From Xestospongia bergquistia (lineage: Eukaryota; Porifera; Demospongiae; Haplosclerida; Petrosiidae), in contig OZ014412.1 in NCBI GenBank assembly GCA_963965975.1, positions 5,768,501 to 5,832,500 of the forward strand: a stretch of DNA of 64,000 bases. Direction: 5' to 3'. Every line of letters starts with the position of its first letter. Within the stretch, counting starts at the first letter, position 1. The translations under genes were made by a program, and so were the position numbers. Under the pieces are notes generated by a model that saw only the letters and a program-made list of their open reading frames with translations, was not told where the DNA came from and ran no database searches. Below, piece after piece: positions 12,426-25,110 of this stretch.

Positions 12426-12833
12426 AATGAGAACTCTCATTTTCATGCCAGTGCTTTCGTGGAAAGAACCTCAGAACTACACAAAGAGTATCTAGACCTC
12501 ATTGAAGCTGGGGGACAAAGACATACCGTCACATATGGCATCAACAATCGCAGTCCTCTCATTGACCTTGTTGGATTTGATATTACCTCATGCTTGCCTT
12601 TCGATATTATGCACACAATTTTTGAAGGTGTTGCCACTCTTCACTTGCAGGCTCTACTCTACTATTTAGTTGACACTAAGAAATCCATCACGTTGGTAAA
12701 ACTAAATACAATATTGAGAACTCACAAGTGTCATTCTTCTGAGACTAAGCCTTCCCCTATCAGCAAAGATAATGATGGTACCTATCACATAAAGCAAACA
12801 GGTATGAACATTAAATTGTCAAGTTTTATTTAA
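12426..12833 (+). pseudogene. Transposase-related protein fragment (DIMHTIFEG motif)
   Basis: Open frame with no ATG start; an in-frame TGA at 12423-12425 precedes it. The translation contains GINNRSPLIDLVGFD, then LPFDIMHTIFEGVATLHLQAL, which matches my memory of a widespread family of uncharacterised animal proteins with an xDVMHxxLEGVxxxE motif, often considered transposon-derived. The frame ends shortly after CAAACAG/GTATGA, a possible splice donor, and the repeat block R3 starts at once, so the rest is missing. Opposed to the SAMD3-like remnant on the other strand; the two meet at about 12430, which looks like a rearrangement junction. Confidence 0.5.
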
Positions 12834-12844
12834 CTTACATAGCT

Positions 12845-14411
12845 TATATACTATATGTCTTGATTGAATACAGAGCTTGTAACTTTCTTATTCACAGGTG
12901 TCCTGTTACAGTATTAGTAATATATCTTGAGGTTTGTTTATAAGGTATCCTAGTTATAGTAATCATAGTAAACCCTGAGTTGTGTTTATGAGGTGTCATA
13001 TTGGCTGTTATAATGTTAAAAGTGACTTGTCAATTTAATTAATAATAGAGACTGTCCCATAGATTTCCTATATGATAATACTTTATGATAAAGACCATAT
13101 GAAAGTTGTGACAGCTGCAACCCTGCATGTACAATAACACATGTAAATATAATTATATAATGTCTGTATTAAGTTGAGTATATTATCTGTACAAAATATA
13201 CACTACTTATCATGCACTGTTATCAATGTTAGGTAAACACTAGCTGGAATCTATAAAATTTATAGGGAAGACAAAATGTACTTTTTGACCATCCTTCTCG
13301 ATTGGGCTAAACCATTCTACAAGGTTCCTGGTTAAGCATCATTTGAGTGTCAGATTTGAAAATTTATGTTTTGTGTCTTCAATTGTACACATGCAACAAT
13401 AATTATAAACTTGTAACATAATATAATTGTTTTGAGAATTTTAAGAGTGGTGATTGGTCTGACAGGAAATTAATACAGTTTTGTTACTATATTTATCTTG
13501 TCTGATCTAATTATGTGCTGTAGTATATCAGACCCTTCTTCCTTTTTTAAATACTGAGTGTCTTGCTCATTAGATTATGTTGGAATAAATTCATACAAGT
13601 ATATTTTCTTTAAAATAAAAATAAAATTTAATGCAAAGGAACATAAACAAGATTAATAGATGTGTAGATCAATATTGTATAGGGACAAATACTGCAGCTC
13701 ACTGACACTGGTAATCACAAACTAGTCTTAATAATATTCATAGGCGACAAACAACGTGCCCCACAAGAGCATGAAGACAAAATCTGCAGTACATATAAAA
13801 GGAAATGAAAACCACCTTGGATAGGTTGTGTTGTGGGCCAGCGTTCTGCAATGCATCAGACCTCTGAGATGGTTACCAGCATACTCTACGGAGTATCCGA
13901 AAGGCCGACTAGGATAGGGCTGGTAGTCTCCCTTTAAACGAGAAGAGGCTGGTGTATTTGTGGTTCCCGGTTCCTGAATGCGACATTCCCTAAGAGCTGG
14001 AATCCCGTACGGCTGGTTTTAAGTTAGGGCGATGCTCCAGCCAGGATTACCTCGCGAAGACGAGGGTTACCAAGCCAGGTGGCGGTCCCAGCTAGCAATA
14101 GCAGGGAATCCTGGAGCCTAAGTGGAAGCCTGAGTGGGTGAGCGAGTAGGAATCGTTTGGGCAACACAACATGTTTTTTTTTTAATAAATCTTAACTTTA
14201 GTATTTAAACTACGAGAATGTCAGCCAATCCAAAGTAAAGTTAATGTTGTTGCTAAAAGTCAAAATTAAAGGACATATTGGAAGTTCTTTTAATTTCAGT
14301 TCAACATAACACTAACTATAATAGATATTTTGTGACAACATCCGTGATGTCTCACTGACGACTGAAGATCTTCTCCTTGTGCTATCATCACAACATTGTC
14401 AATATTATAGT
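12845..14411. repeat. Intergenic repeat block R3 (partial)
   Basis: Corresponds to the right half of R2 (from about 8500) including the RNA element. At 14411 it jumps back to an internal segment of the block (equivalent to about 9248 onward) and runs to about 14487, where the kinase region begins. Confidence 0.75.
13825..14183 (+). ncRNA. Candidate structured noncoding RNA, copy 3
   Basis: 349-nt body (13825-14173) with T10. Identical to the consensus of the six copies by eye. TATA-like box upstream as in copy 1. Confidence 0.6.
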
Positions 14412-14632
14412 GTCTTGCTCGTTAGATTATGTTAGGATAAATTCACACAAGTATATTTTCTTAAAATGAAAACTAAAATTTAGTACAAATGACCACATAT
14501 TATGATAATACCCAATAACTATGACAGATCAGTAAATGATTAATGCCACAATGATATATACTTAAAATGGCAAGAACATAGATATAAATATGGATTTGTT
14601 ATTAAAATACAGCTGTATGACTTAAGTGGGTG

Positions 14633-15701
14633 TTATTTCATTTTCTCCAACTCATTCAAAATAGTTAATATTGATATTCTCTTTGTTGGTATATCATTCC
14701 ATGACTCTTCTAAAATTTAAACAATAGAACAAAATAACTGTAGAAATAATGGAATTAAAAATATAGCAATACAACATTCTATATACCTCTGTATCATACC
14801 AAGTAGATGGTATAATAGGCCGACATTTTCTATCACAGACTAGCATTCTCACAGCCGTGATGCTTGGATCTGATGATAACTGTCCTTCAAATGGAAGTGA
14901 GTAATGTCCTGTTGTACCTAGATGACAGAACTATTTATGATAAATCATCACAAAGAACAACTTACAATTAAACAATTCCCATAAAACATGTGAAAAGGAG
15001 TAGATATCTGACATCATATAATCTGTAAACTTTTCAAAATCCATCTGCTCTCTTAAAATTTCTGGACTTAAGTATCTCTTAGTTCCTACATACACAAGAG
15101 AGGATATCATAACTAACTCACTTAATAACATTATAGACCTGAAAATTTGTTTTGTGGAATGAGATCAACACCATTATCACCTACTAGTCTCACAGCCATA
15201 CCAAAATCACATAAACATAACATACCATTTGATTTTACAAGAACATTGTATGATTTGATATCTCTGTGAGCAATGAAGACTTAAGAGAGAAGTAAGTGAA
15301 AAAAAGGAAAGAACATAATTTTGAAGAGAAAAGTAGATTACTTAACACTACATACAATAATATATACCATTGTTATGAAGATAATTTAGACCATGATTTA
15401 ACGATATTGTCATGTCGGATAGAACATTAAATTCTGTTGGTGGAAAGTCTTTAAGAATGTCCTTATGTTTCCATGTAGATGATACTCAAATACTAAACAG
15501 TGATCAAGTTCATCTAGAAACAACAAACCAGTCATTACCATATATAGTCATATAACTCACATTTATAATCTTTTAGAAAACGCAGTATATTCTCATGACA
15601 TAAATCTCGATTGATTAACATTTCTCTCTTCCATATTGTTAAGTCATTAATAGATTTTACAACAACTAATTCTTGACCACTAAGTCCACTCTTGTCTCTA
15701 C
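14633..15701 (-). pseudogene. TGF-beta/activin-receptor-like kinase fragment K1, broken
   Basis: Six exons as in K2/K3: 15561-15701, 15368-15513, 15139-15279, 14966-15085, 14787-14917, 14633-14737. Motifs: VVVK (beta-3 lysine), LVFEY hinge, HRDIKSYNVLV, DFG, GTKRYLSPEIL, DIYSF, and a C-lobe ending in ILEESWNDIPTKR. GTKRY and the final LPFEG...DPS...RP block point to the TGF-beta receptor family of the TKL group. The second exon is 146 nt instead of 147 (a frameshift), and the last exon has TAA where K2/K3 have AAA (SIV*IL). No glycine-loop exon, transmembrane segment or ligand-binding exon is visible upstream. Confidence 0.8.
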
Positions 15702-16065
15702 CTAAACAAACAGATTAGACCTAGATTTTAATAGATCATACTTCAAGTGACCACAATTTAATTCTACTGACAGACAACATAGTACATTTAATAAGACCTC
15801 AACTATGCACCAGGTTAGTTCTATACTTTAGATTAGAGTGTAATGACTCTTCAAGTAATCTGATTGATCAGTCATAGTTAACTATATTAATTTCTCCAGG
15901 CTTTCATTGTTAATACACTCTATGTTAGTTAAAGTCCTTTGGCAATGAGAATTATACAAGATACAAAGTTGTGTGTAACTAATATAACAGTCAGACATGT
16001 GTGCTTGACTTTATATTGATGGTTCATTACCTTCTAAATTTGGTCTTAGACTCCAAAATATATTG
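15702..16065. other. Spacer upstream of K1
   Basis: Noncoding; matches the regions upstream of K2 and K3. I looked for an exon with a glycine-rich loop and found none. Confidence 0.5.
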
Positions 16066-16497
16066 TACGGAAGCCGAAGGCAGCCATCCATTTCTACTTT
16101 GTAATTTCCATTTCTACTTCGTAATTTCATATTCTACTTTGAAGTTTTCCAAAACTATTCCAATTCCAATTCTATTTTCTATCCTTTGATGGAACATTTA
16201 ACAACTAAAATCCTATCCCCACCATAACTGGAAACATGTCGCTTCGCTCCATTCTCGCACTTTACTTCATTGAGCTCCATGAAGTAAAGCAAGCGCCGTC
16301 TCTTAGAATAGAGCGAAGCGGCATGTTTCCGGTTATGGTGGGGATAGGATTTTAGTTGTTAAATATTCCATCAAAGGATAGAAAATAGAATTGGAATTGG
16401 GAAAATTGCAAAGTACAACTGGAATATTTTTGAAAAACTTCAAAGTAGAATATAAAAATTATGAAGTAGAAATGGATGGTCGCCTTCAGCTTCCGTA
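16066..16497. mobile_element. Foldback (snap-back) MITE
   Basis: Long inverted repeat: starts TACGGAAGC and ends GCTTCCGTA, with arms of about 190 bp that carry the repeated motif ATTTCTACTT and a conserved inner part CCCACCATAACTGGAAACATG / CATGTTTCCGGTTATGGTGGG around a short unpaired centre. Flanked by ATATTG on the left and ATATTG on the right, a possible 6-bp target duplication. No coding capacity. A second whole copy lies at 63224-63602 and a half copy at 43104-43213, always upstream of the kinase fragment. Confidence 0.7.
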
Positions 16498-17086
16498 ATA
16501 TTGTGATAGTTGTTTGTCATTGAATAATAGATGACTAGAGCTTTAATATGTACTGTGTTATTATTGACATGATTATTTTAAAACTTAAGTTTACACTTTA
16601 AGAGAGAATCTCTGACTATGGAAGCTATTTAAATGCTATATTTAGCAAAATTCAATGATGTAATTATTACATAAAGTACATGTTTTATTAAGTAACATAC
16701 TTTGATAACACACACACACTCATGCTCAGTTTGTGAAGGACTTCTATATATGCTTTTTTTATATGCTCAGACACAGGACATGGGTACTTCTTGTTCCAAA
16801 GAAGTACCCATGTATTCATGTATTGTAGTCTAGGGACAAGACTGTTATGGCACAGCACAGCACAAAACTGTATCATTTAAGGTACTTGTATCACAATGGA
16901 TTACTTTAATGCTAATAAAAACATAGCTAAACCTTCCAAGCTCTTTTCCTAAAGACATAAGGCTAACTGAGAACATTATTAAATAGAGATGATGTATTTT
17001 AATAGCCACACCTCCAGATAAATGTGCACACATAGACAATGCTAGCTGAGCTAGGAAACTCTTTATTAGATCTAGTCTACTCCTAA
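16498..17086. other. Junction region between K1 and T1
   Basis: Left part matches the end of the window (63603-63820), right part (from about 16730) matches the G2 intron between helical and small exons (57033-57400). The GTPase exons expected after this intron are absent: the kinase region has been joined here, cutting T1. Confidence 0.6.
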
Positions 17087-19501
17087 TTAATTATTACTTG
17101 TATAGCACATGTACTTACTTTCATCCTTTCTTGGTCCAATATCATCATCAGGTAAGTGTACTAATGTCACTACTACACCAATATTCTCTAGCTCTTTTGA
17201 TGCAACAGGATCTTCCAGGTCTTCAAGAACAGTAGGTAAAGCAGAAGGGAGAACGACATATTTAACAATGAGACACTCAGACGAGAATTCCTTAGGAGCA
17301 AGTGAACGAGCCCAATTAGGGAATTTGTCATACATGTACTCCTTCCAAGTAGACACAGGTCTTTCTGGCCAAGGGCTCTTTAGTTGAAACATCATTTCAG
17401 GAAGTCCAATCGCAGTAGTTGGAGAGAGATCTGGGTAAGTATGAAATACTTGCATTAGAAGATTGAAGGTTGATGTATTGAGAAGATACTCGTATATCCT
17501 TTCATATTGGTCAAACTGTTTTTTTACTTCAAGATTATCCTCTAGCTCACTGATCTCCTTCAATAAAACATAATTAAGATATCCAACAAAGTGATTATCA
17601 ATAAGAAAAGCAAACACTTCATGAACTGTATGTATAGAGCTTAGCTTTTGTTTGTAAAGTTCAATTGACTCAGAAATAGGACCAAGACATTCTACAACAT
17701 GTAAACGGATAAGTGATATCACCTTCGACAGGTGACATTCTTTAACTGAGTCTTGTACATTCATAAGAAGCGAGCGAAACTCTTTTTTGAGATTGGAAGC
17801 AATTGTAGCTAAATCTGGTACCTGCTCAATTTTCTCACAAAGAATATCTACAACTAAAAAAAAGAAGAAAATTGTAAAGACATAATATTGAAATAATAGT
17901 TATAATATTAATATTATTATGTTTATATTAAGACTGGATTTGACCAATCAGATTGTAAGGACGCTTTTTTTATTGCTAGTAGCGAAAAAATATTTGAAAA
18001 AAACATTTGACTGCTACTATGGCAAGCCCAAGCCAAGTGAAATATCAAATTGAATTGCAATTGGTTATAATGGTTGGTATGGCTACAAATAATGGAGGCT
18101 ACTATTGAGTACTTAAAATAGATATAAAGACATACTGAATTCATAAGAGATGGTCAATTGAAGCTTAAAATACTGAAGCTGTATATATATATATATTGTG
18201 GTTAGAGCCATTCCTTCTAAACATCTCTTTGAATGTGAAGAGTCTAAAACAGACACTAGACCCAAACACATATACATAATATTAAAGTATGAGGTAATTG
18301 TTTACTGCTTAGGACATTTATTTTTGGCATAATAATCAATATATTTCATGAAAACAAGGTCAATCCTAATCATGGAAAACTATACATAATATTATGTATT
18401 TTAAATTTAGGGTCAGGTCAGGCTGTTAATATGTTTATATTATATTTTCATTGTTTTTATCCAATCAGATTGTAAGTATACTTTTGTTATTGCTAGCAAT
18501 GAAAAGATCTTTGAGAAACATTTGGCAGCTGCTATGGTAAGCCCATCCAAAATGGAATATCAAATTATAGAAGATGTAATTGGTTATAATTGTGTGCTAT
18601 AGCCACAAATAAATCATATAGACCATTAATGAGTATTTAAAATGGACAGAAAGATGTACTGAATTCATAAAAAACGGTAGCTTAGAATACTAATACTGTA
18701 CATATTGTTGTTAGAGCCACTTCCTCTCAACATCTTATTGAATGTGCATAGTATAAATGACCATTTTCACAGCTAGACAATAGATCTAATCCCATATGTA
18801 TAACATAAAAGTACATGTTTACTGTTTAGGATATTGATTTTTGGCATAAATGACACTTCATGAGAACAAAGGTTGGTTCCAATCAGTTAACACTAAACTA
18901 CAATACTTTTGACTCTTTGAGCATAGTAAGTTTATTGTATCTTCAATAACAGTGAAATGTAGGATTTATTCCATAATTATACTACTAGTTATAATTATGC
19001 ATATAATTAGCTAATATAACTGGAAACTGACACAAATTTTGTTTCCATGTTTAATTAAACTTGTCACTATCACATACAAGTTTGCATGTAACTGTCTTAC
19101 CAGGATTATTCAGTCTTCTTCCAACTTTAGGTCTCTCGTGAGGCCTATCCGTGGCCGTCTATATATAACAACGATATAAACACACTCAAGGATTACCTAC
19201 TGACCATTTCAAACAACAGTTGTTGATATTTATCTGCAACAGCATTCTCTCCAACATCTTTACTTCTTAAAGCTTTAAGCAGCTGTCTTCTTGTTGCATC
19301 GGGTTGAGTACGTAGCCATAACTGATACATTCGATCCCTTTTGTCAGCATCTTTCCTAATCTCTTCTAATTCTACGCCATCTAGTAGTAACTGTATCCCC
19401 AGCTGGTACCAGTTAGTAACTCTAACATGTTCACACACTTCGTGGACTGGAGGCGCACTATCTAAGAGAGAATCCAGTGAATCTGGTAAGCCTACAGCCA
19501 T
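17087..19501 (-). CDS. Death-domain plus helical-domain protein T1 (373 aa, lacks the GTPase)
   Basis: Exons 19205-19501 (ATG at 19501), 19101-19158 and 17119-17853 match G1/G2 and keep phase. The donor GTAAGT after the helical exon (17113-17118) is intact, but no small exon or GTPase exon follows. Read through, the frame ends at 17087 after DESKYMCYTSNN, giving 373 aa: death domain (1-99), linker, helical domain with VHEVFAFLIDNHFVGYLNY and CLIVKYVVLPSALP. The linker exon is 9 nt shorter than in G1/G2, which keeps frame. T1 belongs to the G subfamily, not the A subfamily. It may act as a DD-only partner or decoy of G proteins, or be a truncated remnant; the open frame over three exons argues for recent loss or retention. 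Confidence 0.65.
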
Positions 19502-20021
19502 AGTTTTAAATACAGGCACGCCCGAAGCCCCGAACTCTCTACATAATGCATATTATAATTAGTTCATCTTGACTATTCAGATTAGCTAGTTATCAGGGTA
19601 TTACCCATGAGGTTTTTCGTGGTTAGTATCCGTCAATTCTGAAGTAGAGTCAAGAATTACTGATGCTGAGATTAACCACTGAAGGAAACCTTTAGATGTT
19701 TAACGATCATTATTTTAATTGGTTCACTAGACTATAGCAAGTGTTGTGTCATCAATATAGCAATAACTACAATAATACAGCCTTATAATACCTCCAGTTA
19801 CTTACACCCTCTCAATCTCGTGATCTTGTCCTTGTACTAATACAATGTAATACAGTTTACTGTCAGGTTAACATGACAGAAGATGTAAAAAGTAACTATT
19901 AGCAATAATTTTTGGGAATGAATTGAGTAATTAGTAAAATACATAATAATAAAATTAATTATAGATAAGTAATATAGGTCTAGAGGCAACCAAACAAGAA
20001 AACTAATAAATAATAAGGATA
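19502..20021. other. 5' flank of T1
   Basis: Noncoding, similar to the A1 flank (5514-6010) and in its first part to the G1/G2 flanks. No gene visible. Confidence 0.55.
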
Positions 20022-22546
20022 TACTTAAATAATACATATCACAAAGTGCACATCAATATCTTAAATCTTCGAGTAAGAGTCTAAACAATGGGTTGAAACT
20101 ACGAAGAGAACTATTGTAGAATGACATTTTATATACATATTGATAGACATACTACTTATATACTATTGAACATAACACGTCAAGTTTGTTCACTAATATT
20201 TAAAGTACTTAAGTTTAAAAAATAGTCAAACATTGTATTGAAGCAATGAAGATAATATAGCAACTATTTTACTGTAGGAAATAGACATGTTTACACATTA
20301 TCTCAGTAAACAACTTGTGAATATACCAACAGAACAGATTTGTTATATGATAATAGATAACATGCATGAGACTGAGATCAATAGATTAATTGACACTTTT
20401 GATAGTCACTTGAATACATAAATTACTACATTCTAACATTAAATATATAAAACCTTTATATAAATCAAGGCAAGTATCTCCATCATCACTTGTTAAAGAA
20501 ATATACTGATTTAAAACATAGGCAAACAGACATCATGTAAATAAGATCATTGATTAAAATATTTCTAATTGGCAAACAAGTTAGTCAATTGTAGAGAGTG
20601 GCATACAGACATTCATTCATATTAATAGACAGATACAAAGTTTATAACTGTACAATATACCAGCTGTATTATATGTCAGTCATTATCTTGATTGGTTACA
20701 CCTAAGCTACACAGCTGTCACAACTTTCCTTTCTTTGTATATCATAATGCAACAATCTTATAGGAAGTCAATTGGGACAGTATGCTTATATAAAGTAATC
20801 TAGTTAAGTCAAAATCAATTTTTTTTAAAAATAAAATTCTTCATATTATCATGTTTCTCTGATATATAGTCAATTATGACACTCAATAAAGTTATCTTAG
20901 TATCTACTATAATGTTATAATATGCTATACATAGAACCTCATAATAATAATGACTCTAATATATATACTATATGTCTTGATTGAATACAGAGCTTGTAAC
21001 TTTCTTATTCACAGGTGTCCTGTTACAGTATTAGTAATATATCTTGAGGTTTGTTTATAAGGTATCCTAGTTACAGTAATCATAGTAAACCCTGAGTTGT
21101 GTTTATGAGGTGTCATATTGGCTGTTATAATGTTAAAAGTGACTTGTCAATTTCATTAATAATAGAGACTGTCCCATAGATTTCCTATATGATAATACTT
21201 TATGATAAAGACTATATGAAAGTTGTGACAGCTGCAACCCTGCATGTACAATAACACATGTAAATATAATTATATAATGTCTGTATTAAGTTGAGTATAC
21301 CATTGTATATTATCTGTACAAAATATACACTACTTCATTAGATGTAAATATTATCCACTGTTATCAACGTTAGGTAAACACTAGCTGGAATCTATAAAAT
21401 ATATAGGGAAGACAAAATGTACTTTTTGAACATCCTTCTCTCCATTGGGTTAAACCATTCTACAAGGCTCCTGGTTAAGCATCGTTTGAGTGTCAGATTT
21501 GAAAATTTACGTTTCGTGTCTTAAACTTGTAACATAATATAATTGTTTTGAGAATTTTAAGAGGAGTTGAGTGGTTATTGGTCTGACAGGAAATTAATAC
21601 AGTTTTGTTACTACATTTATCTCGTCTGATCTAATTATGTGCTGTAGTATATCAGACCCTTCTTCCTTTTTTAAATACTGAGTGTCTTACTCATTAGATT
21701 ATGTTGGAATAAATTCATACAAGTATATTTTCTTAAAAATAAAACTAAAATCTAATACAAAGGAACACAAACAAGATTAATAGATGTGTAGATCAATATT
21801 GTATAGGGACAAAATTAATATTGCAGCTCACTGACGCTGGTAATCACAAACTAGCCTTAATGATATTCATAGGCGACAAACAGCGCGCCCCACAAGAGCA
21901 TGAAGACAAAATCTGCAGTACATATAAAAGGAAATGAAAACCACCTTGGATAGGTTGTGTTGTGGGCCAGCGTTCTGCAATGCATCAGACCTCTGAGATG
22001 GTTACCAGCATACTCTACGGAGTATCCGAAAGGCCGACTAGGATAGGGCTGGTAGTCTCCCTTTAAACGAGAAGAGGCTGGTGTATTTGTGGTTCCCGGT
22101 TCCTGAATGCGACATTCCCTAAGAGCTGGAATCCCGTACGGCTGGTTTTAAGTTAGGGCGATGCTCCAGCCAGGATTACCTCGCGAAGACGAGGGTTACC
22201 AAGCCAGGTGGCGGTCCCAGCTAGCAATAGCAGGGAATCCTGGAGCCTAAGTGGAAGCCTGAGTGGGTGAGCGAGTAGGAATCGTTTGGGCAACACAACA
22301 TGTTTTTTTTTTAATAAATAAATCTTAACTTTATTATTTAAACTACGAGAATGTCAGCCAATCCAAAGTAAAGTTAATGTTGTTGCTAAAAGTCAAAATT
22401 AAACGACATATTGGAAGTTCCTTTAATTTCAGTTCAACATAACACTAACTATAATAGATATTTGGTGACAACATCCGTGATGTCTCACTGACGACTGAAG
22501 ATCTTCTCCTTGTGCTATCATCACAACATTGTCAATATTATAGTTT
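20022..22546. repeat. Intergenic repeat block R4
   Basis: Begins at the position equivalent to about 400 in R1 and continues to the 3' end of A2. Contains RNA copy 4. Confidence 0.8.
21954..22312 (+). ncRNA. Candidate structured noncoding RNA, copy 4
   Basis: 349-nt body (21954-22302) with T10, identical to consensus by eye. It lies about 240 bp beyond the 3' end of A2 on the opposite strand, the same arrangement as RNA copy 1 and A1. Confidence 0.6.
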
Positions 22547-25110
22547 TCAATGGATCCTGGATAATAAGTTAGGATATTTGAGGGATTCTAGCACATCATG
22601 GACAACAGAAGGTAGTACTGCATATTTTAGAACAACATCGTTCTTTTTAATTCACAAAGTAAACATGATTCAAACCAGGAATATCCAAAAAATAGTAGTA
22701 ATTGAATCAAGAAAACCTTTTTGTAGCCAAAATAAGACAAAACACAACATAAGGCAAACCAATAGGAGCTGCTGGTTTAAGACTAGGATCTTGACGAAAG
22801 ACAGACATTAGATCTTTGAATGTGGCTTTACTAATAAGTTGAACATACAGTTTTTCATACTCATCAAACTTGCTGATAATATTGTCATCTTTAATTAATT
22901 CCCCATTGCGTTTTAAAAGAATGTAATTAAGATAGCCAAAGAAATCATGCTCATACAGAAAAAAGAAATAATTATTGACATCATCAATTCTACGAAGCTC
23001 ATGTCGATATACCTCCACCCTACTTTCCCCTTGAATACGAAAACTGAGCTTTAGTTCTTGATCAACAAATGTTTTCACTTTATCCAAATTAACGTTCTTG
23101 ATAACTGAGTCTTTCACTTCATCTGTTAACATGTGAAATGTTTTTTGCAGTGTACAGGCTATTTTCTCTAACTCATCCACTTGATTAATCCCTCTCAGTA
23201 AGTCAGTTAATATATCTGAACAAAACATGAATCACAGCAATGATATAAATATTATACATACTTTCATGGAATAGAGGAGGTAACTGTTGTTGAGCATTGA
23301 TATCAGTTGAAATCACTAAAAAAAAGATACCAAATGTATTAGTATGTTGTGTCAAAGAAAAGCAGATCATATTTTATTGTACTAATATAATAATGCACCA
23401 AATGAAAACAAGCAATCTGATTGTCAACATAGGAGGCAGTCATACATCTCAAAGTCTCACTAGGTGTACATGTTCTGATATAACTTATCACAAGGTTAAT
23501 ACTAACCTGCCACTATCAATCCATAAAATAGCATGTGGCCTAGTATATTATTAAATATTTAAAATGGACAGAAAGACAATTCAAAATAGAGAGTCAAATG
23601 AAGCATATTGTTGTTAGAGCCACTCCCTCTCAACATCTTATTAAACACACACAGTATAAGTAATCATTATATAGACACTAGACCTAATGCCATACGTATA
23701 ACATAATAGTATAATGTTTACTGTTTAGGATATTGATTTTTGGCATAAATGACACTTCATGAAAACAAGGTCAATTCCAATCAGTGAACGTATGTATTTT
23801 AAGTTTAAGGTCAGTTTAGGTCAGGCTGTTCTTACGTTTATACTATATTGTGTACTTTTGTGATAATAGCTAACACTGTCATTGTATAGCAATATTCATT
23901 TTTTGGCCAAAAGATCACAACATAGGAAGAATAAATATAATGTGACTTTCACATAAGACAACCAATGAATATTATTCCTAACCACAAGTGCTATGATGAT
24001 GGGTGTGACTGATCATGATTTGAAGGCTTGAAGCTTCTCACTAGCTTTCTTAATACTATGTTCGTAACATTCTTTCCACAAACACTGTTGCCGATTTTCT
24101 AATCTCTATAGCTTTAGCCAGTGTTCTCTATGAAGTTAGCATCTTCCATAATAATTTCTAGGAAGAATGCTGGAAGGAGTTGATCTAAACCATTATGTTT
24201 CAACCTTTCCTCTACCATTTTCATCTTGTGAAATTTAAACCATATGTGAAACAATGATTTATACTTAACTTTACTCAAAAAAAAACACATTCTGTCACAA
24301 ATTATTCATATGCTATGAAGTATTGTTACCTTGGCCACAGTTAATATCAAGCTATTTTCAGTCACACCCAATGTATAATGTCAAAACAACTTTTTTACTA
24401 GGACAGTCAAGCTGTGTTTTCTTAGCTTGAAAGCTGAAGATCTTCCAGACTTACTAAAATTTATAGCATTAGGAGGCTACTTAAAATGTGCAGACCATTG
24501 ATGTGGAATCCATTTTTTGGATAACATTAGAGGGAGTGCACGGTTCTATACCATTATAACTTTGACCTCTTTGAGCATACTAACTTTGTCTCCTGGATGA
24601 CAGTGAAATTTTAGGCTTTCTTGCATAATTATGCTACTAATTATGATTAATAAATATAACTAGATCTGGAACTTGCCACTATCACATACAAGTATACATA
24701 TTAAATGTCTTACAAGGATTACTCAGTCTTCTTCCAACTTTATTGGTTTGTTGAGGCGTATCTGCGGCTATCTATATACAACAACGATATATATAAACAC
24801 ACTCAAATATTACCTACTGACTATTTCAAACAACAGTTGTTGATATTTATCTGCAAGAACACTCTCTCCAACATCTTTGCTTCTTAAAGCTGTCAGCAGC
24901 TGTCTTCTTGTTGCATTGGGTTGAGTACGTAGCCATAACTGATACATTCGATCCCTTTTGTCAGCGTCTTTCCTAATCTCTTCTAATTCTACACCATCTA
25001 GTAGTAACTGTATCCCCAGCTGGTACCAGTTAGTAACTCTAACATGTTCACACACTTCGTGGACTGGAGGCGCACTATCTAAGAGAGAATCCAGTGAAGC
25101 CTACAGCCAT
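22547..25110 (-). pseudogene. Death-domain plus helical-domain gene A2, broken
   Basis: Exons 24822-25110, 24714-24771, 23262-23315 and 22547-23215 correspond to A1. The first exon is 289 nt, not 297: eight bases are missing just after the start codon (after MAVG), so the ATG no longer reads into the death domain. Near 22735 four bases are missing relative to A1, which ends the helical frame at 22707. Beyond that the homologous codons (LLLFFGYSWFESC, YAVLPS) persist to TGA at 22547-22549. The death-domain core (NWYQLGIQLLLDGVELEEI) and linker are otherwise well kept, so the loss is recent. The 8-bp loss is shared with A3. Confidence 0.75.

Noticed and set aside
12210-12446. Minus-strand frame of 78 aa as a separate gene
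   Set aside because: It overlaps the 5' part of the SAMD3-like remnant in a shifted frame and is probably part of that broken gene.
19341-19562. Plus-strand frame beginning SASFLISSNSTPSSS, recurring at each death-domain exon
   Set aside because: Antisense shadow of the death-domain exon; it is conserved only because the exon is.
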